Source: Butyricicoccus pullicaecorum (GTDB lineage Bacteria; Bacillota; Clostridia; Oscillospirales; Butyricicoccaceae). From it: a stretch of DNA of 64,000 bases. The notes beneath the pieces were generated by a model, which saw only the letters and a list, made by a program, of their open reading frames with translations, ran no database searches and was not told the origin of the DNA. The stretch lies in NCBI GenBank assembly GCA_021531865.1, contig JAFBIW010000005.1, forward strand, positions 1 to 64,000, written 5' to 3'. The position numbers were made by a program, and so were the translations under genes. Below, in pieces: positions 34,907 through 44,777 of this stretch (positions within the stretch are counted from its first letter, which is position 1; every line of letters starts with the position of its first letter).

Positions 34907-35491
34907 TTATCTGCGGTCGTAGACCTGATCGATCAGGCCATACGCCATCGCATCGGCCGCGCTCATGAAGTTGTCGCGGTCGGTGTCGCGCTCGATCACA
35001 TCCAGCGGCTTGCCGGTATTCTCGGCAAGGATGCGGTTGAGCTTGTCGCGGGTCTTGAGGATCCAATCCGCGTGAATCTTGATATCCGACGCCTGACCCT
35101 GTGCGCCGCCGAGCGGCTGATGGATCATGATCTCGGAGTTGGGCAGGGCAAAACGCTTGCCCTTGGCGCCCGAGGACAGCAGGAACGCGCCCATCGAAGC
35201 GGCCAAGCCGATGCAGATGGTGGAAACGTCCGGCTTGATATAGTTCATCGTGTCGTAGATCGCCATGCCCGCAGTGACCGAGCCGCCGGGGCTGTTGATA
35301 TAGAACTGGATGTCCTTGTCCGGATCCTGTGCCTCGAGGTACAGGAGCTGCGCAACGATCAGCGACGCGGTCACATCGTTGACCTCGTCCGACAGCATGA
35401 TGATGCGGTCGTTGAGCAGGCGGGAATAAATGTCATACGAACGTTCGCCGCCGCGGTTGGTCGGCTCGATGACCATAGGTACTAAGCTCAT
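34907..35491 (-). CDS. clpP: ATP-dependent Clp protease proteolytic subunit ClpP
   Basis: The 194-residue serine protease has the catalytic serine in [11 protein letters not shown] near 97, histidine in [12 protein letters not shown] near 122 and aspartate in [12 protein letters not shown] near 171. The conserved [19 protein letters not shown] block is near 61. I start it at the ATG at 35491, which has an AAAGGAG site and gives the usual [11 protein letters not shown]-terminus; an ATG seven codons upstream overlaps that site. Fourteen subunits form the chamber that works with ClpX. Confidence 0.97.
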   Translation of the reverse strand: MSLVPMVIEPTNRGGERSYDIYSRLLNDRIIMLSDEVNDVTASLIVAQLLYLEAQDPDKDIQFYINSPGGSVTAGMAIYDTMNYIKPDVSTICIGLAASMGAFLLSSGAKGKRFALPNSEIMIHQPLGGAQGQASDIKIHADWILKTRDKLNRILAENTGKPLDVIERDTDRDNFMSAADAMAYGLIDQVYDRR

Positions 35492-35580
35492 AAAAGAAAT
35501 TCTCCTTTCCATAATCCCCCGTTCCGTACGGTTACCCCCATTGGGCTGCGAAGGATATGTATGGTATCCTTCCTTCTATC

Positions 35581-36918
35581 TTATTCAGCGGACTCCGCGG
35601 TCTCAGCAGACTCGTCCTCAGCCTTCTTCTTGGTCTTCTTCTTGGGCTTGGAGGTGTCCTTGATCAGCGCGATCGCCTTGTCCAGCTTCATGTCGCCGGT
35701 GATGGTATCAGCCGGCAGCGCCTTCTTGACCTGCTCGAGCTCCATGCCGTACTGGGAAGCCAGCTCCTGATACTTGGCGTCGATCTCCTCGGCGGTCACG
35801 TCCAGGCCCTCGGTCTCGACGATCTTCTGCAGAGCCAGACGAACCTTGACCTGACGCTCGGCCTGCGGACGGAACATCGCGCGGAACTGACCCATCTCCA
35901 TGCCGCTCATCTGGGCGTACTGCTCCAGATTCATGCCCTGCATCTGCAGACGGTAGCCGAAGTCCTGCATGACGTTGTCGAGCTGAACCTCGATCATCGC
36001 CTCGGGGATCTCAGCCTGCATGCCGTCGATGACAGCGGTCAGCAGCGCTTCCTCGTAGTCGCGCTCGAACATATCGGACTTCTGCGCCAGCAGACGCTCC
36101 TTGACTTCCTTCTTCAGGTCGTCCAGGGTCTCGGCGGTCTCAGATACGTCCTTGGCGAACTCGTCGTCGATCGCGGGCAGGATGGTCTCCTTGACCTCGT
36201 GCACGGTGCACTTGAAGGTGGCTTCCTTGCCGGCCAGCTCAGCCGCGTGGTACTCGGTCGGGAAGGTGACGACAACGTCCTTCTCCTCGCCGGCCTTGCA
36301 GCCGATGAGCTGATCCTCAAAGCCCGGGATGAAGGAGCCGGAGCCCAGCTTCAGGTCGTAGTTCTCGCCCTTGCCGCCCTCGAACGCAACGCCGTCAACG
36401 AAGCCCTCGAAGTCGATCACGGTGGTGTCGCCCTTCTTGGCGGCACGCTCTACGGACTGGGTGCGGGCCAGACGCTGCGCCATGCGGTCGAGCTCAGCCT
36501 TGACGTCCGCAACCAGAACCTTAGCCTCTTCCTTCTCAACGGACAGGCCCTTGTACTCGCCCAGAGTGACCTCAGGCTCGACCGGAACCTTGCACTCCAG
36601 AACGACCGCACCGGCGTCGGTCATCTCGGAAATCTGTACATCAGCGGGCGCGACCGGCTTGATACCGGACTCAGCGATCGCCGCGTCATACGCCTTAGGA
36701 TAGCAGATGTTCAGCGCATCCTCAAAGAAAACGCCGTCGCCGTACAGGCTCTCGATGACCTTGCGGGGCGCCTTGCCCTTGCGGAAGCCCGGAACGGTGA
36801 TGCGCTTGCCGTTCTTCTTGAAGGCCTGCTCCTTGGCAGCTTCCAGTTCCTCGGCGGAAATCTCAATGGTCAGAGCGGTGATGCTCTTCTCCAGCTTTTC
36901 AACTTTTTTCAGTTCCAT
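35581..36918 (-). CDS. tig: Trigger factor (ribosome-associated chaperone)
   Basis: The 445-residue protein has the N-terminal ribosome-binding domain with the signature G-F-R-K-G-K-A-P near 46, a central FKBP-type prolyl isomerase domain (residues about 150-245, DTTVIDFEGFVDG) and a long helical C-terminal chaperone domain. The last 30 residues are lysine/glutamate rich and probably disordered. It binds ribosomes near the exit tunnel and helps nascent chains fold. The order tig-clpP-clpX-lon-engB is conserved in Firmicutes. Confidence 0.95.
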   Translation of the reverse strand: MELKKVEKLEKSITALTIEISAEELEAAKEQAFKKNGKRITVPGFRKGKAPRKVIESLYGDGVFFEDALNICYPKAYDAAIAESGIKPVAPADVQISEMTDAGAVVLECKVPVEPEVTLGEYKGLSVEKEEAKVLVADVKAELDRMAQRLARTQSVERAAKKGDTTVIDFEGFVDGVAFEGGKGENYDLKLGSGSFIPGFEDQLIGCKAGEEKDVVVTFPTEYHAAELAGKEATFKCTVHEVKETILPAIDDEFAKDVSETAETLDDLKKEVKERLLAQKSDMFERDYEEALLTAVIDGMQAEIPEAMIEVQLDNVMQDFGYRLQMQGMNLEQYAQMSGMEMGQFRAMFRPQAERQVKVRLALQKIVETEGLDVTAEEIDAKYQELASQYGMELEQVKKALPADTITGDMKLDKAIALIKDTSKPKKKTKKKAEDESAETAESAE

Positions 36919-36990
36919 TACAATTTATTCCTCCTAAAATTGTATCCAATCTATTCTATCAGATTATGCGGCGGATTTCCAGCCTATTTT

Positions 36991-37692
36991 TTATTTTTTT
37001 AACAAAACAGGGGTGAAATCCACGTAATCTCCTGATACGAGGGTAAAGTCGATGCCTTCCTGCATACCGGTGACCGCCCAGCGCAGGCTGTCCGAGTGCA
37101 GATGGCCGTAAATACAGCGGCTGACGCCGTACCGCTTCATCAGATCAATGATCTCGCCGCAGCGGAAATTGGCGTAGATCGGCGGATAGTGCAGGAAGCA
37201 CAGGATCTCGTCCGGATTGCCCGCCCGGCCGGCCTTCAGCGAGGCCTCCAGCCGGATCAGCTCCCGTCGGAAGATTTTTTCGTCATGGCTCTCCTTGAAG
37301 TCCTCCTCGAAGAACCAGCCGCGCGTACCGCAGATCGCTGTTTTTTCGTAGAAAAAGCAGTTGTTATGCAGAAATTCGATGTTCTGAAAGTGGTTTTCCT
37401 CCAGAAACGCGTTCATCTTCTTGACCGTGTTCCACCACAGGTCGTGGTTGCCCTTGAGCAGAATCTTGCGGCCCGGGAGGCGGTCGAGATATTGAAAGTC
37501 GGCCAGACACTGCTTAAAATCAATGCCCCAGGACAGGTCGCCGCCGATGACGACGGTATCCTCCGGCCGGACGAGGGCCTGCCAGCGGGAGGCGATCTTC
37601 TCCATATAATTCTGCCATTTTCCACCGAATACATCCATCGGCTTATTGACCGAGCAGGCCAGATGCAGGTCGGCAATGGTATAGAGCGCCAT
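36991..37692 (-). CDS. Metallophosphoesterase (calcineurin-like)
   Basis: The 233-residue protein has all metal motifs of calcineurin-like phosphoesterases: IADLHL near 6, VIGGDLSWG near 48, LKGNHDLWWN near 78, and GHLHSDSLRW near 196, with FLHYPP near 167. It lacks a signal peptide, so acts in the cytoplasm. The substrate is unknown; relatives include uncharacterised Firmicutes proteins. Its ATG overlaps the threonine synthase stop by one base, so it is translated with thrC. Confidence 0.85.
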   Translation of the reverse strand: MALYTIADLHLACSVNKPMDVFGGKWQNYMEKIASRWQALVRPEDTVVIGGDLSWGIDFKQCLADFQYLDRLPGRKILLKGNHDLWWNTVKKMNAFLEENHFQNIEFLHNNCFFYEKTAICGTRGWFFEEDFKESHDEKIFRRELIRLEASLKAGRAGNPDEILCFLHYPPIYANFRCGEIIDLMKRYGVSRCIYGHLHSDSLRWAVTGMQEGIDFTLVSGDYVDFTPVLLKK

Positions 37693-39185
37693 CAGAGGTT
37701 TACAAGCAGATCCACGGTGTCCAGAATGTCCTCCTTGGGCACAACGCGGTCAAAACGGGGCTGCTTGCCCGCCAGAGAAGCCAGACCCTTGGGGATCTCG
37801 CGGCCGGTCAGCGCGTGCAGCGCGTCGAGCTGGCCGACGCCGTCGGTCTCGATCTGCTTGCCCAGCGCAGCCGCGACCGGCTTGCAGAACTTGAACGGGC
37901 TGGCAGTCGAAGCGATCACAACCGGGGTCGTGTCGCCCGTCGCCTTCTGATACTCCTCGTACACGCGGAAGGCAACCGCGGTATGGGTGTCGGACAGATA
38001 ATCCTGCTGCTCAAACAGGGTTCGGATGGTCTCAGCCGTGCCCTTGTCGTCGCACCAGCCCGCGTCGAAGTCAGCGGCGATCTTCTCGCGCATCTCCGCC
38101 GGAATCTCATACCGGCCGGTCTTTGCCAGACTGTCCATCATCTCCCGTACCAATACGTCATTCTGCCCGGAAACATAGAAAAGTAAACGTTCCAGATTGG
38201 ACGAGATCTTAATATCCATCGAGGGCGAATCGGTCAGATAGAATGGACGGTCGCAGTTGTAAACGCCGCCGCACTTGAAGAAGTCGGTCAGGACGTTGTT
38301 CGCATTGGAGGCGCAAATCAGCTTGTTGACCGGCAGGCCCATCTGCTTTGCAATGTAAGCGGCCAGAATGTTGCCGAAATTGCCGGTGGGCACGCAGATA
38401 TTGATCTTCTCGCCGTGCTTAATCCGACCCGAGGAAAGCAGGTCGCAGTAAGCCGAGACGTAGTAAGCGATCTGCGGCGCCAGACGCCCCCAGTTGATCG
38501 AGTTAGCCGAGGAGAACATCATGCCGTTCTCGTCCAGCTTCTGCGCGACCGACTTGTCGGTGAAAATGCGCTTGAGCGCAGACTGCGCGTCGTCGAAGTT
38601 GCCCTCGATCGCGACGACCTCGACATTTTCACCCTGCTGGGTGACCATCTGCAGCTTCTGCATGGGCGAAACGCCGTCGACCGGGTAATAGACCATGATC
38701 TTGGTGCCCGGTACGTCAGCGAAGCCCTCAAGCGCGGCCTTGCCGGTATCGCCCGAGGTCGCAACCAGAATGCAGCAGGTGCGGGTCTCGCCGGTCTTGC
38801 GCAGAGAGGCGGTCAGCAGGTGCGGGAGCATCTGCAGCGCCATGTCCTTGAACGCGCAGGTCGGGCCGTGCCACAGCTCGAGCACGTGACGGCCGTCCGG
38901 CAGAGTGACGACGGGGGCGGTGTCCGCGCCGCCGAACTTCTCATCGGCATAGGCCTTCTGCGCGAAGTCGTTCAGCTCCTCCGCCGAAAACTCGGTCAGA
39001 TACTTGCCCAGAATGAACGCCGCGCGGCCTTTATAGTCGAGCGAGAGCAGGGTCTGGAAGTCGGCGTGGGTGAGCTGCGGGAACGAGGTCGGGCAGTACA
39101 GGCCGCCGTCGGGCGAGATGCCCGTGGCAATGGCCTGCGCCGCGCTGACGCGCAGGTTCTTATTTCTGCTACTTACGTATTCCAT
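37692..39185 (-). CDS. thrC: Threonine synthase
   Basis: The 497-residue enzyme matches the long ThrC form: YVSSRNKNLRVSAAQAI at the N-terminus, GLYCPTSFPQLT near 28, and the PLP lysine in HGPTCAFKDMALQMLPHL near 111-128. The phosphate-binding loop is LVATSGDTGKAALEGFA near 143. It converts O-phosphohomoserine to threonine, the last step of the pathway, using PLP. No other thr gene is near. A GGGAGG site precedes the ATG, and no clear promoter is visible between it and the dipeptidase gene. Confidence 0.95.
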   Translation of the reverse strand: MEYVSSRNKNLRVSAAQAIATGISPDGGLYCPTSFPQLTHADFQTLLSLDYKGRAAFILGKYLTEFSAEELNDFAQKAYADEKFGGADTAPVVTLPDGRHVLELWHGPTCAFKDMALQMLPHLLTASLRKTGETRTCCILVATSGDTGKAALEGFADVPGTKIMVYYPVDGVSPMQKLQMVTQQGENVEVVAIEGNFDDAQSALKRIFTDKSVAQKLDENGMMFSSANSINWGRLAPQIAYYVSAYCDLLSSGRIKHGEKINICVPTGNFGNILAAYIAKQMGLPVNKLICASNANNVLTDFFKCGGVYNCDRPFYLTDSPSMDIKISSNLERLLFYVSGQNDVLVREMMDSLAKTGRYEIPAEMREKIAADFDAGWCDDKGTAETIRTLFEQQDYLSDTHTAVAFRVYEEYQKATGDTTPVVIASTASPFKFCKPVAAALGKQIETDGVGQLDALHALTGREIPKGLASLAGKQPRFDRVVPKEDILDTVDLLVNL

Positions 39186-39214
39186 GATGGGTTCCTCCCA
39201 ATAAAATTGCAGAT

Positions 39215-40177
39215 TTATAACATTCTTGCCAGAAACGCGGCGGCGTTGTCGTAAAACAGCGCGCGCACGGTACTTTCCAGATAATTTTCCCGGAGCATGG
39301 CCTCGGCCAGCCGCTCCATGTCACGCACGGTGTCTATGCCGCGCGGCGTGCTGTCGCAGCCGTCAAAGTCCGCGCCCAGCGCCAGACAGGATTCGCCGCC
39401 CAGCGCGAGAAAATGATCGATGTGACGGAGCACATCGTCGATCTCGGCCTGCGCGCCGTCTGCCCGCAGGAAGCCGCTGTACAGGTTGACGCCAGCCAGT
39501 CCGCCCCGGCGGACGATCTCGGAAAACTGCAGATCGGTCAGGTTACGCGGATGGTCGCAGACCACCCGGCTGTTGGAGTGGGTCGCGGCGAAGGGCGCTT
39601 CGGTCTCAACGCACAGCTCCCAAAAGCCGCGCGACGAAAGGTGGGACACGTCCAGAATGACGCCCAATCCGATCAGCTCGTGCACGAGCGCGCGTCCGCG
39701 CGGGGTCAGGCCGGCGTCATCGTCGGTCACCGCGCCGCAGGCGTAGGGGCTGCGGTAATTCCAGCTCAGGGTCACCAGCCGCACGCCGGCATCATAGGCA
39801 CGCTGGACGTGCGCCTCGGTCGGGAGCAGCTCGGCACCCTCGACCGACAGGAAGGCGGCTGCCTTCCCCTTCCGCCGCGCGAGCTCGAGCTCGTCCGCGT
39901 CCCGGCACAGGGTCAGCCAGTTTGCGTTCTCGCGGAACTGGGTGCGCGCTGTATCCAGCAGAGCGTCCAGCCGGTCTTCGGGCGGCAGATCCATAAGGCA
40001 GCGCCGATCCGGAACCGGCTGCGGTGGCTGTGCCCCGCAGAACAGAGCGAAAAACTGGGCGTAGTGCCCGTATCCGCCGGTCTTTGCACGGTCGATGCAG
40101 AGGGTATTCTCCCGCAGGGACGCGCCGGTCTCATAACATTCATATAAGGTATCACAGTGCAGATCAAACAGATCCAC
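39215..40177 (-). CDS. Membrane-dipeptidase-like peptidase (M19 family)
   Basis: The 320-residue enzyme has the M19 zinc motifs: LHCDTLYE near 6, SVEGAELLP near 113 with the bridging glutamate, VSHLSSRGF near 179, and THSNSRVVCDHPRNLTD near 199 with the R-N-L-T/S-D signature. It lacks a signal peptide, so is probably cytoplasmic and cleaves dipeptides, possibly with D-residues. The GTG start has AGGAGG seven bases upstream. It lies between yraN and thrC in one direction. Confidence 0.9.
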   Translation of the reverse strand: MDLFDLHCDTLYECYETGASLRENTLCIDRAKTGGYGHYAQFFALFCGAQPPQPVPDRRCLMDLPPEDRLDALLDTARTQFRENANWLTLCRDADELELARRKGKAAAFLSVEGAELLPTEAHVQRAYDAGVRLVTLSWNYRSPYACGAVTDDDAGLTPRGRALVHELIGLGVILDVSHLSSRGFWELCVETEAPFAATHSNSRVVCDHPRNLTDLQFSEIVRRGGLAGVNLYSGFLRADGAQAEIDDVLRHIDHFLALGGESCLALGADFDGCDSTPRGIDTVRDMERLAEAMLRENYLESTVRALFYDNAAAFLARML

Positions 40178-40195
40178 GCAGAAGCCTCCTTCCGC

Positions 40196-40546
40196 TCAGG
40201 CGTCAAAGGCGTTTTCGATGTGCTCGATCGAACGAACGGGCAGATCCTCCTCCCCATAGATCTCGACCACATCGAATCGGGGTTGTAAATTGGTCGGATT
40301 GCGCTGGAGCCACTGCTCCGCCGTCGCAATCAGCCGCCGCTGCTTGTGCAGGTCGACCGCCTCGCGCGCCGCGCCGAACCGGTCGCTTTTTCGGGTCTTG
40401 ACCTCGACAAAAACGATGTACCGCGCGTCCTGCACGATCAGGTCGATCTCACCGAAGCGCGTGCTGAAATTCTGCTGGACGATCCGGTAGCCCTTCTTCC
40501 GCAGATAGGCGGCCGCGACCGCCTCACCCCACGCGCCCCGGGTCAT
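40196..40546 (-). CDS. YraN-family endonuclease-like protein (UPF0102)
   Basis: The 116-residue protein matches UPF0102/Yra[22 protein letters not shown] at 7-27, then the Holliday-junction-resolvase-like core GEIDLIVQD near 33 and [14 protein letters not shown] near 45, with [12 protein letters not shown] after it. The D, E-x-K residues are the nuclease catalytic set. Its biological role is not established. Its ATG overlaps the rnhB stop (ATGA), a gene pairing seen in many Firmicutes. Confidence 0.92.
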   Translation of the reverse strand: MTRGAWGEAVAAAYLRKKGYRIVQQNFSTRFGEIDLIVQDARYIVFVEVKTRKSDRFGAAREAVDLHKQRRLIATAEQWLQRNPTNLQPRFDVVEIYGEEDLPVRSIEHIENAFDA

Positions 40547-41163
40547 GGCTGTGCCTCCGGGTGCTTGGCGTAGAGCTTTTTCAAAAACGTCATGCGGTGG
40601 ATGGGAGACGGGCCGTGCACCAAAATCGCCTCGTTATGCGCCTTGGTGCCGTAGCCCTTATGCTTTGCAAAGCCGTATTCGGGATAGCGGGCGTCCATCT
40701 CCAGCATGTACCGGTCACGGGTGACCTTGGCCAAAATGGAGGCCGCCGCGATTGACGGACAGCAGGCGTCGCCGCCCACAATGCAGCGGCACGGGATCGT
40801 CAGGCCGGGTTCCCGGTTGCCGTCGACCAGCGCGAACTCGGCCGGAACGGGCAGTCCCTGCACCGCCTCGCGCATGGCACGGAAGGTAGCCTGCAAAATA
40901 TTGATCTCGTCGATCGTCTGATGATCGACCGATGCGATCGCATACGCGGCGGCCTGCGCACAGATCACGTCAAACAACTGCTCCCGCTTCTTTTCGGAGA
41001 GCTTTTTGGAATCGTTCAGACCCTTGATCACGCAGTCGGGCGGCAGAATGACCGCCGCCGCGACGACCGGCCCGGCCAGCGGGCCGCGTCCGGCCTCGTC
41101 GATGCCGCAGACCGCGGCATAGCCCTGTGCGCGAATCTCATTTTCAATCGTCTGCGTTAACAT
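40543..41163 (-). CDS. rnhB: Ribonuclease HII
   Basis: The 206-residue enzyme has [19 protein letters not shown] near 19 with the catalytic D-E pair, [11 protein letters not shown] near 51, an ALVDGN segment near 110 with the next aspartate and [20 protein letters not shown] near 162. It removes single ribonucleotides and RNA primers from DNA hybrids. Two tandem ATG codons follow a GGAGGA site; I take the second because of better spacing. The gene overlaps the end of rbgA by 20 bp. Confidence 0.95.
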   Translation of the reverse strand: MLTQTIENEIRAQGYAAVCGIDEAGRGPLAGPVVAAAVILPPDCVIKGLNDSKKLSEKKREQLFDVICAQAAAYAIASVDHQTIDEINILQATFRAMREAVQGLPVPAEFALVDGNREPGLTIPCRCIVGGDACCPSIAAASILAKVTRDRYMLEMDARYPEYGFAKHKGYGTKAHNEAILVHGPSPIHRMTFLKKLYAKHPEAQP

Positions 41164-42022
41164 CATATTCCTCCGGCGTCTCGAGCGTGATCCGGCCCAG
41201 CACACCGCCGCGGTATTCGTCGAGCAGGATGCGCGCCATGCGCTCGGTGTCGATCTCGCCGCCCGAAATCAGGAAGCCGCGGCGGCGGCCCGCCTGCTCG
41301 AGCATGTCGTAACCCGGAAAATCGGAGTCCTCCGGAATGGTGATGCGGTAGCGATCGATAATGGCCTGCGGCGCGCGCTGCGCCAGCAGCTCGAACAGCT
41401 TGCAGGCAAGGGTCTCGGTATCCAGAATGTCGTCCTTGACCGCGCCCGTGACCGCCAGGAGAATGCCGGTGCGCTCGTCGTCGAACTTGGGCCAGAGGAT
41501 GCCCGGCGTGTCGAGCAGGTCGATGCCGCCTGCCACGCGGAACCACTGTGCGCCCCGGGTGACGCCCGGCTTATCGGCTGCCTTGGCCGATTTGCGGCCC
41601 AATACGCGGTTGATAAAGGTGGATTTTCCCACATTCGGGATGCCGACGACCATAACGCGCACCGCGCGGCCGGTCTGCCCCTTCTCATTCCACTGGGCGA
41701 TCTTATCCGCAATGCGCTCCCGCGCGGCCGCTGCGAAGCGGTTCGTGCCCGCGCCGCGCTGGCTGTCGGTCTCGAGCACCGAATAGCCCTGCGCCCGGTA
41801 CCACGCCGCCCAGCGGCGGGTCATCTCGGGGTCGGCCAGATCGGTGCGGTTCAAGATGATCATGCGCGGCTTGTCGCCCGCGATCTCATCCATATCGGGA
41901 TTGCGGCTGACCTGCGGAATACGCGCGTCGACCAGCTCACAGACAAGGTCAATATTTTTGAGGTTTTCCAGCATCTGACGGCGGGTTTTCGCCATATGGC
42001 CGGGATACCATTGAATATTCAT
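41144..42022 (-). CDS. rbgA: Ribosome biogenesis GTPase RbgA (YlqF)
   Basis: The 292-residue protein is a circularly permuted GTPase: the N-terminal [15 protein letters not shown] signature, G4 ILNRTDLAD near 57, then G1 [16 protein letters not shown] near 127 and G3 [10 protein letters not shown] near 175. A C-terminal helical domain contacts the ribosome. RbgA is essential for a late step of 50S assembly in Bacillus. The gene sits between lepB and rnhB, the Firmicutes order. The ATG at 42022 is given by the family N-terminus. Confidence 0.95.
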   Translation of the reverse strand: MNIQWYPGHMAKTRRQMLENLKNIDLVCELVDARIPQVSRNPDMDEIAGDKPRMIILNRTDLADPEMTRRWAAWYRAQGYSVLETDSQRGAGTNRFAAAARERIADKIAQWNEKGQTGRAVRVMVVGIPNVGKSTFINRVLGRKSAKAADKPGVTRGAQWFRVAGGIDLLDTPGILWPKFDDERTGILLAVTGAVKDDILDTETLACKLFELLAQRAPQAIIDRYRITIPEDSDFPGYDMLEQAGRRRGFLISGGEIDTERMARILLDEYRGGVLGRITLETPEEYDVNADD

Positions 42023-42026
42023 CCGT

Positions 42027-42599
42027 TCACGCAACCTTTCCCATCGACTGAAACGGCAGCGCGACCGCCAGCACATGGCCGATGATATAGCGTTCGTCGA
42101 CCATGCCGATGCGGGGATCGCGGCTGTCGGTCGAGGCGTTTCGGTTATCGCCCATCACGAACACGCTGCCCTCGGGCACGGTGACCGGGAACGCGACGCC
42201 CTCGGCCTCCCAGGTCGGCTCATTGATATACGGCTCGTCCAGCGCTTCCCCGTTGACCGAAACCACGCCCTCGGCGAAATTGATATCGACCGTGTCGCCG
42301 CCGACTGCAATGATTCGCTTGACGATCGGCCCATAGGTGAAGGATTTCTTGTTGAGCACCACGACGTCGCCGCGCGCGGGCGTATAGCCCAGATTGCTGA
42401 CGATCATGATGTCCTTATCCTGCAGGGTGGGCACCATCGAATGGCCCGAAACACCGATCAGGCGGAACAAAAACGTAAACACGATGACCACGAACAGCAG
42501 GGAAAAGATCAGGGCTTCGCCCCATTCAAACAGGCTGTTTGAAAACCGGCCGGTCTGCTCCGCAGCATTCTCCGGCTGCGGCTTCTTCTGCCAACCCAC
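42027..42599 (-). CDS. lepB: Signal peptidase I
   Basis: The 190-residue protein has one N-terminal membrane segment (residues about 30-50) and the S26 peptidase domain: SGHSMVPTLQDKD near 56 with catalytic serine, a GPIVKRIIAVGGDTVDI block near 93 with catalytic lysine, and VMGDNRNASTDSRDPR near 146. It cleaves signal peptides of exported proteins outside the membrane. The GTG at 42599 is chosen because an AAAGGAGG site lies eight bases before it; the ATG upstream has none. Confidence 0.94.
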   Translation of the reverse strand: MGWQKKPQPENAAEQTGRFSNSLFEWGEALIFSLLFVVIVFTFLFRLIGVSGHSMVPTLQDKDIMIVSNLGYTPARGDVVVLNKKSFTYGPIVKRIIAVGGDTVDINFAEGVVSVNGEALDEPYINEPTWEAEGVAFPVTVPEGSVFVMGDNRNASTDSRDPRIGMVDERYIIGHVLAVALPFQSMGKVA

Positions 42600-42758
42600 A
42601 GTGATCGCCTCCTTTTCAAAAAACGTGACATACATAGGTTATTATATCGTGCAGGCGGTCGATACGCAAGGGATTCTGGGCAAAAAGAATCGTTTTTTCG
42701 TCGGAATTCCGCCCCATACAGACAGTACCGCCGCCTGTGCGCGGCCCGAAAAAAGAAA

Positions 42759-42784
42759 AGAGGGAAACAAGAATGTTTCCCTCT
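42759..42784 (-). terminator. Terminator after rplS
   Basis: A 10-bp perfect stem (AGAGGGAAAC/GTTTCCCTCT) lies 17 bp past the rplS stop and is followed on the minus strand by TTTTCTTTTTTC. Confidence 0.88.
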
Positions 42785-42800
42785 GCTTTCTTTCGATGGC

Positions 42801-43142
42801 TTAAACCTTCTCAGCGACCTTGGCAGCCTTGCCAACACGGCCGCGCAGGTAGTACAGCTTGGCGCGGCGAACCTTACCATTGCGGACAACCTCGAACTTC
42901 GCAACGTTCGGAGAATGTACCGGGAAGGTCTTCTCGACGCCAACGCCGTAGGAGATGCGGCGAACGGTGACGGTCTTGTTGATGCCGGAGTGCTTCATCG
43001 CGATGATGATACCCTCGAACACCTGAATACGCTCGCGGTTGCCCTCCTTGATCTTCGCGTGAACCTTAACGGTATCGCCGATCTTCAGTTCGGGCAGATC
43101 GCTCTTGAGCTGCTGCTCAGACAGAACCTTTACTAAATCCAT
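42801..43142 (-). CDS. rplS: 50S ribosomal protein L19
   Basis: The 113-residue protein matches L19 throughout: a [23 protein letters not shown] block near 22-44, [14 protein letters not shown] near 62-75 and a [19 protein letters not shown]-terminus. L19 sits at the 30S-50S interface. A structured leader and its own promoter lie upstream, and a terminator follows, so lepB and later genes depend on read-through or other promoters. Confidence 0.98.
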   Translation of the reverse strand: MDLVKVLSEQQLKSDLPELKIGDTVKVHAKIKEGNRERIQVFEGIIIAMKHSGINKTVTVRRISYGVGVEKTFPVHSPNVAKFEVVRNGKVRRAKLYYLRGRVGKAAKVAEKV

Positions 43143-43164
43143 CTTTATGTCTTCCTTTCATACT

Positions 43165-43225
43165 GGACATTCGTGCCTATCTTCTATTAAGGCCTGCTTT
43201 CAGGCCGGTAAACAGAGGAATGCCC
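43165..43225 (-). ncRNA. rplS (L19) leader structure
   Basis: In the 5' untranslated region GGGCATTC (43225-43218) pairs with GAATGTCC (43172-43165) to close a domain with an inner hairpin GGCCTG-AAAG-CAGGCC. Ribosomal protein L19 leaders with autoregulatory structure are known in Firmicutes. The fit is by layout only. Confidence 0.6.
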
Positions 43226-43238
43226 GTTGTTCCGGTAT

Positions 43239-43268
43239 ATTTTATCACAAATCCGGTGGGTTCCGCAA
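43239..43268 (-). promoter_or_regulatory. Promoter of rplS
   Basis: On the minus strand TTGCGG (43268-43263) and TAAAAT (43244-43239) are 18 bp apart, just upstream of the leader structure. Confidence 0.65.
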
Positions 43269-43329
43269 GTCCTGTTTTGCGTGTCCTGAAAAAATTTTTC
43301 ACAAGAAACAAAGAATTTTCTGAGCACTA

Positions 43330-43358
43330 TATACAAATTTTCAAGGATGCGGTATACT
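43330..43358 (+). promoter_or_regulatory. Promoter of the alpha-amylase-family gene
   Basis: TATACA (43330-43335, a weak -35) and TATACT (43353-43358) are 17 bp apart, 35 bp before the ATG. Confidence 0.55.
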
Positions 43359-43393
43359 AAAACCAGCCTGTGACCAGCAAAGGAGTGTTTACC

Positions 43394-44704
43394 ATGTGGG
43401 CTTATGAAAGTGTTTTTTATCAGATCTATCCGATCGGCTTCTGCGGTGCGCCCCGTGTCAACGACGGCGTGACCGTGAACCGCATCGCCAAGGTCGGCGA
43501 CTGGGCCGATCATATCGCCGCGCTCGGCGCGAACGCGGTCTATTTCTCCCCCGTCTTTGAATCGGACAGCCACGGCTATGATACACGCGACTTCCGCCGG
43601 ATCGACTGCCGTCTGGGCACGAACGCCGATTTCGCCGCTGTCTGTCAGACCCTGCACAACAAGGGCGTCAAGGTCGTGCTGGACGGCGTGTTCAACCACG
43701 TCGGCCGCGGCTTCTGGGCCTTCGAGAATGTGCGTCGGAACAAGTGGGACTCCCCCTACAAGGACTGGTTCCGCATCGACTTCGGCGGAAACTCCAACTA
43801 TAACGACGGCTTCTGGTACGAGGGCTGGGAGGGCCATTACGAGCTCGTCAAGCTCAATCTGGACAACCCGGCGGTCGTCGACCACATCTTCGACTGCATC
43901 CGCGGCTGGGTGCGCGACTTCGACATCGACGGCCTGCGGCTGGACGTTGCCTACTGCCTCTCCCCCGATTTCCTGCGCCGTCTGCGCGCCTTCTGCGATA
44001 CGCTCAAGCCCGATTTCTTCCTCGTCGGCGAGCTGCTGCACGGCGACTACAACCAGCGCGTGGGCGACGGTCTGCTCCATTCCTGCACCAACTACGAGTG
44101 CTACAAGGGTCTGTATTCTGCGCTCAACTCGATGAATCTCTTTGAAATCACCCACTCCCTGCTGCGCCAATTCGGCCCCGAGCAGTGGACATTATATAAA
44201 GGAAAGCATTTGCTCGCCTTCGTTGACAATCACGATGTGACCCGCGCGGCCTCGATCCTGACGAATCCGGCCCACCTGCCCCTGCTCTACGGGATGCTCT
44301 TCGGTATGCCCGGCATCCCCTGCATCTACTACGGCAGTGAATGGGGCGCAACGGGCGAAAAGAAGGACGGCGACGACGCACTCCGTCCCAGCTTCGACGC
44401 GCCCGAGGAAAACGAACTGACCGCGTGGATCGAAAAGCTGGCTCGCGCGCACAAAAACTCCAAAGCGTTGTGCTACGGCAGCTTCCGTTCGCTCGTTTTG
44501 ACGAACAAACAGTGTATCTGGGAGCGCGAGGCCGAGGGTGAGCGCGTGCTCGTCGCGATCAACGCGGACAGCGAGCCGTATACCGCACACTTTGACGCGC
44601 GCGCCGGGCAGGCGGTCGACCTCATCACCGGCCAGATGCACGACTTCGGCGGCGGCTCCGAACTGCCTCCCTATTCGGTCGCCTACTGGCAGACCGAGCG
44701 GTAA
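43394..44704 (+). CDS. Alpha-amylase-family glycoside hydrolase (GH13), maltodextrin glucosidase-like
   Basis: The 436-residue enzyme has the GH13 regions: I, VVLDGVFNHVGRGF near 97; II, DGLRLDVAYCL near 177 with the nucleophile aspartate; III, FFLVGELLHGDY near 210 with the acid/base glutamate; IV, AFVDNHDVTRAA near 270 with the third aspartate. There is no signal peptide and no separate N-terminal starch domain, so it acts inside the cell on imported maltodextrins or similar glucosides. The AAAGGAG site selects the ATG at 43394. Bond and product specificity cannot be read. Confidence 0.9.
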   Translation: MWAYESVFYQIYPIGFCGAPRVNDGVTVNRIAKVGDWADHIAALGANAVYFSPVFESDSHGYDTRDFRRIDCRLGTNADFAAVCQTLHNKGVKVVLDGVFNHVGRGFWAFENVRRNKWDSPYKDWFRIDFGGNSNYNDGFWYEGWEGHYELVKLNLDNPAVVDHIFDCIRGWVRDFDIDGLRLDVAYCLSPDFLRRLRAFCDTLKPDFFLVGELLHGDYNQRVGDGLLHSCTNYECYKGLYSALNSMNLFEITHSLLRQFGPEQWTLYKGKHLLAFVDNHDVTRAASILTNPAHLPLLYGMLFGMPGIPCIYYGSEWGATGEKKDGDDALRPSFDAPEENELTAWIEKLARAHKNSKALCYGSFRSLVLTNKQCIWEREAEGERVLVAINADSEPYTAHFDARAGQAVDLITGQMHDFGGGSELPPYSVAYWQTER

Positions 44705-44777
44705 GGCCGCGCAACCGGCGGTTGCTTTCCTTTCCACCCCTCGCATGGTATCATAAGGACAAAGAGGTGATCGTTTT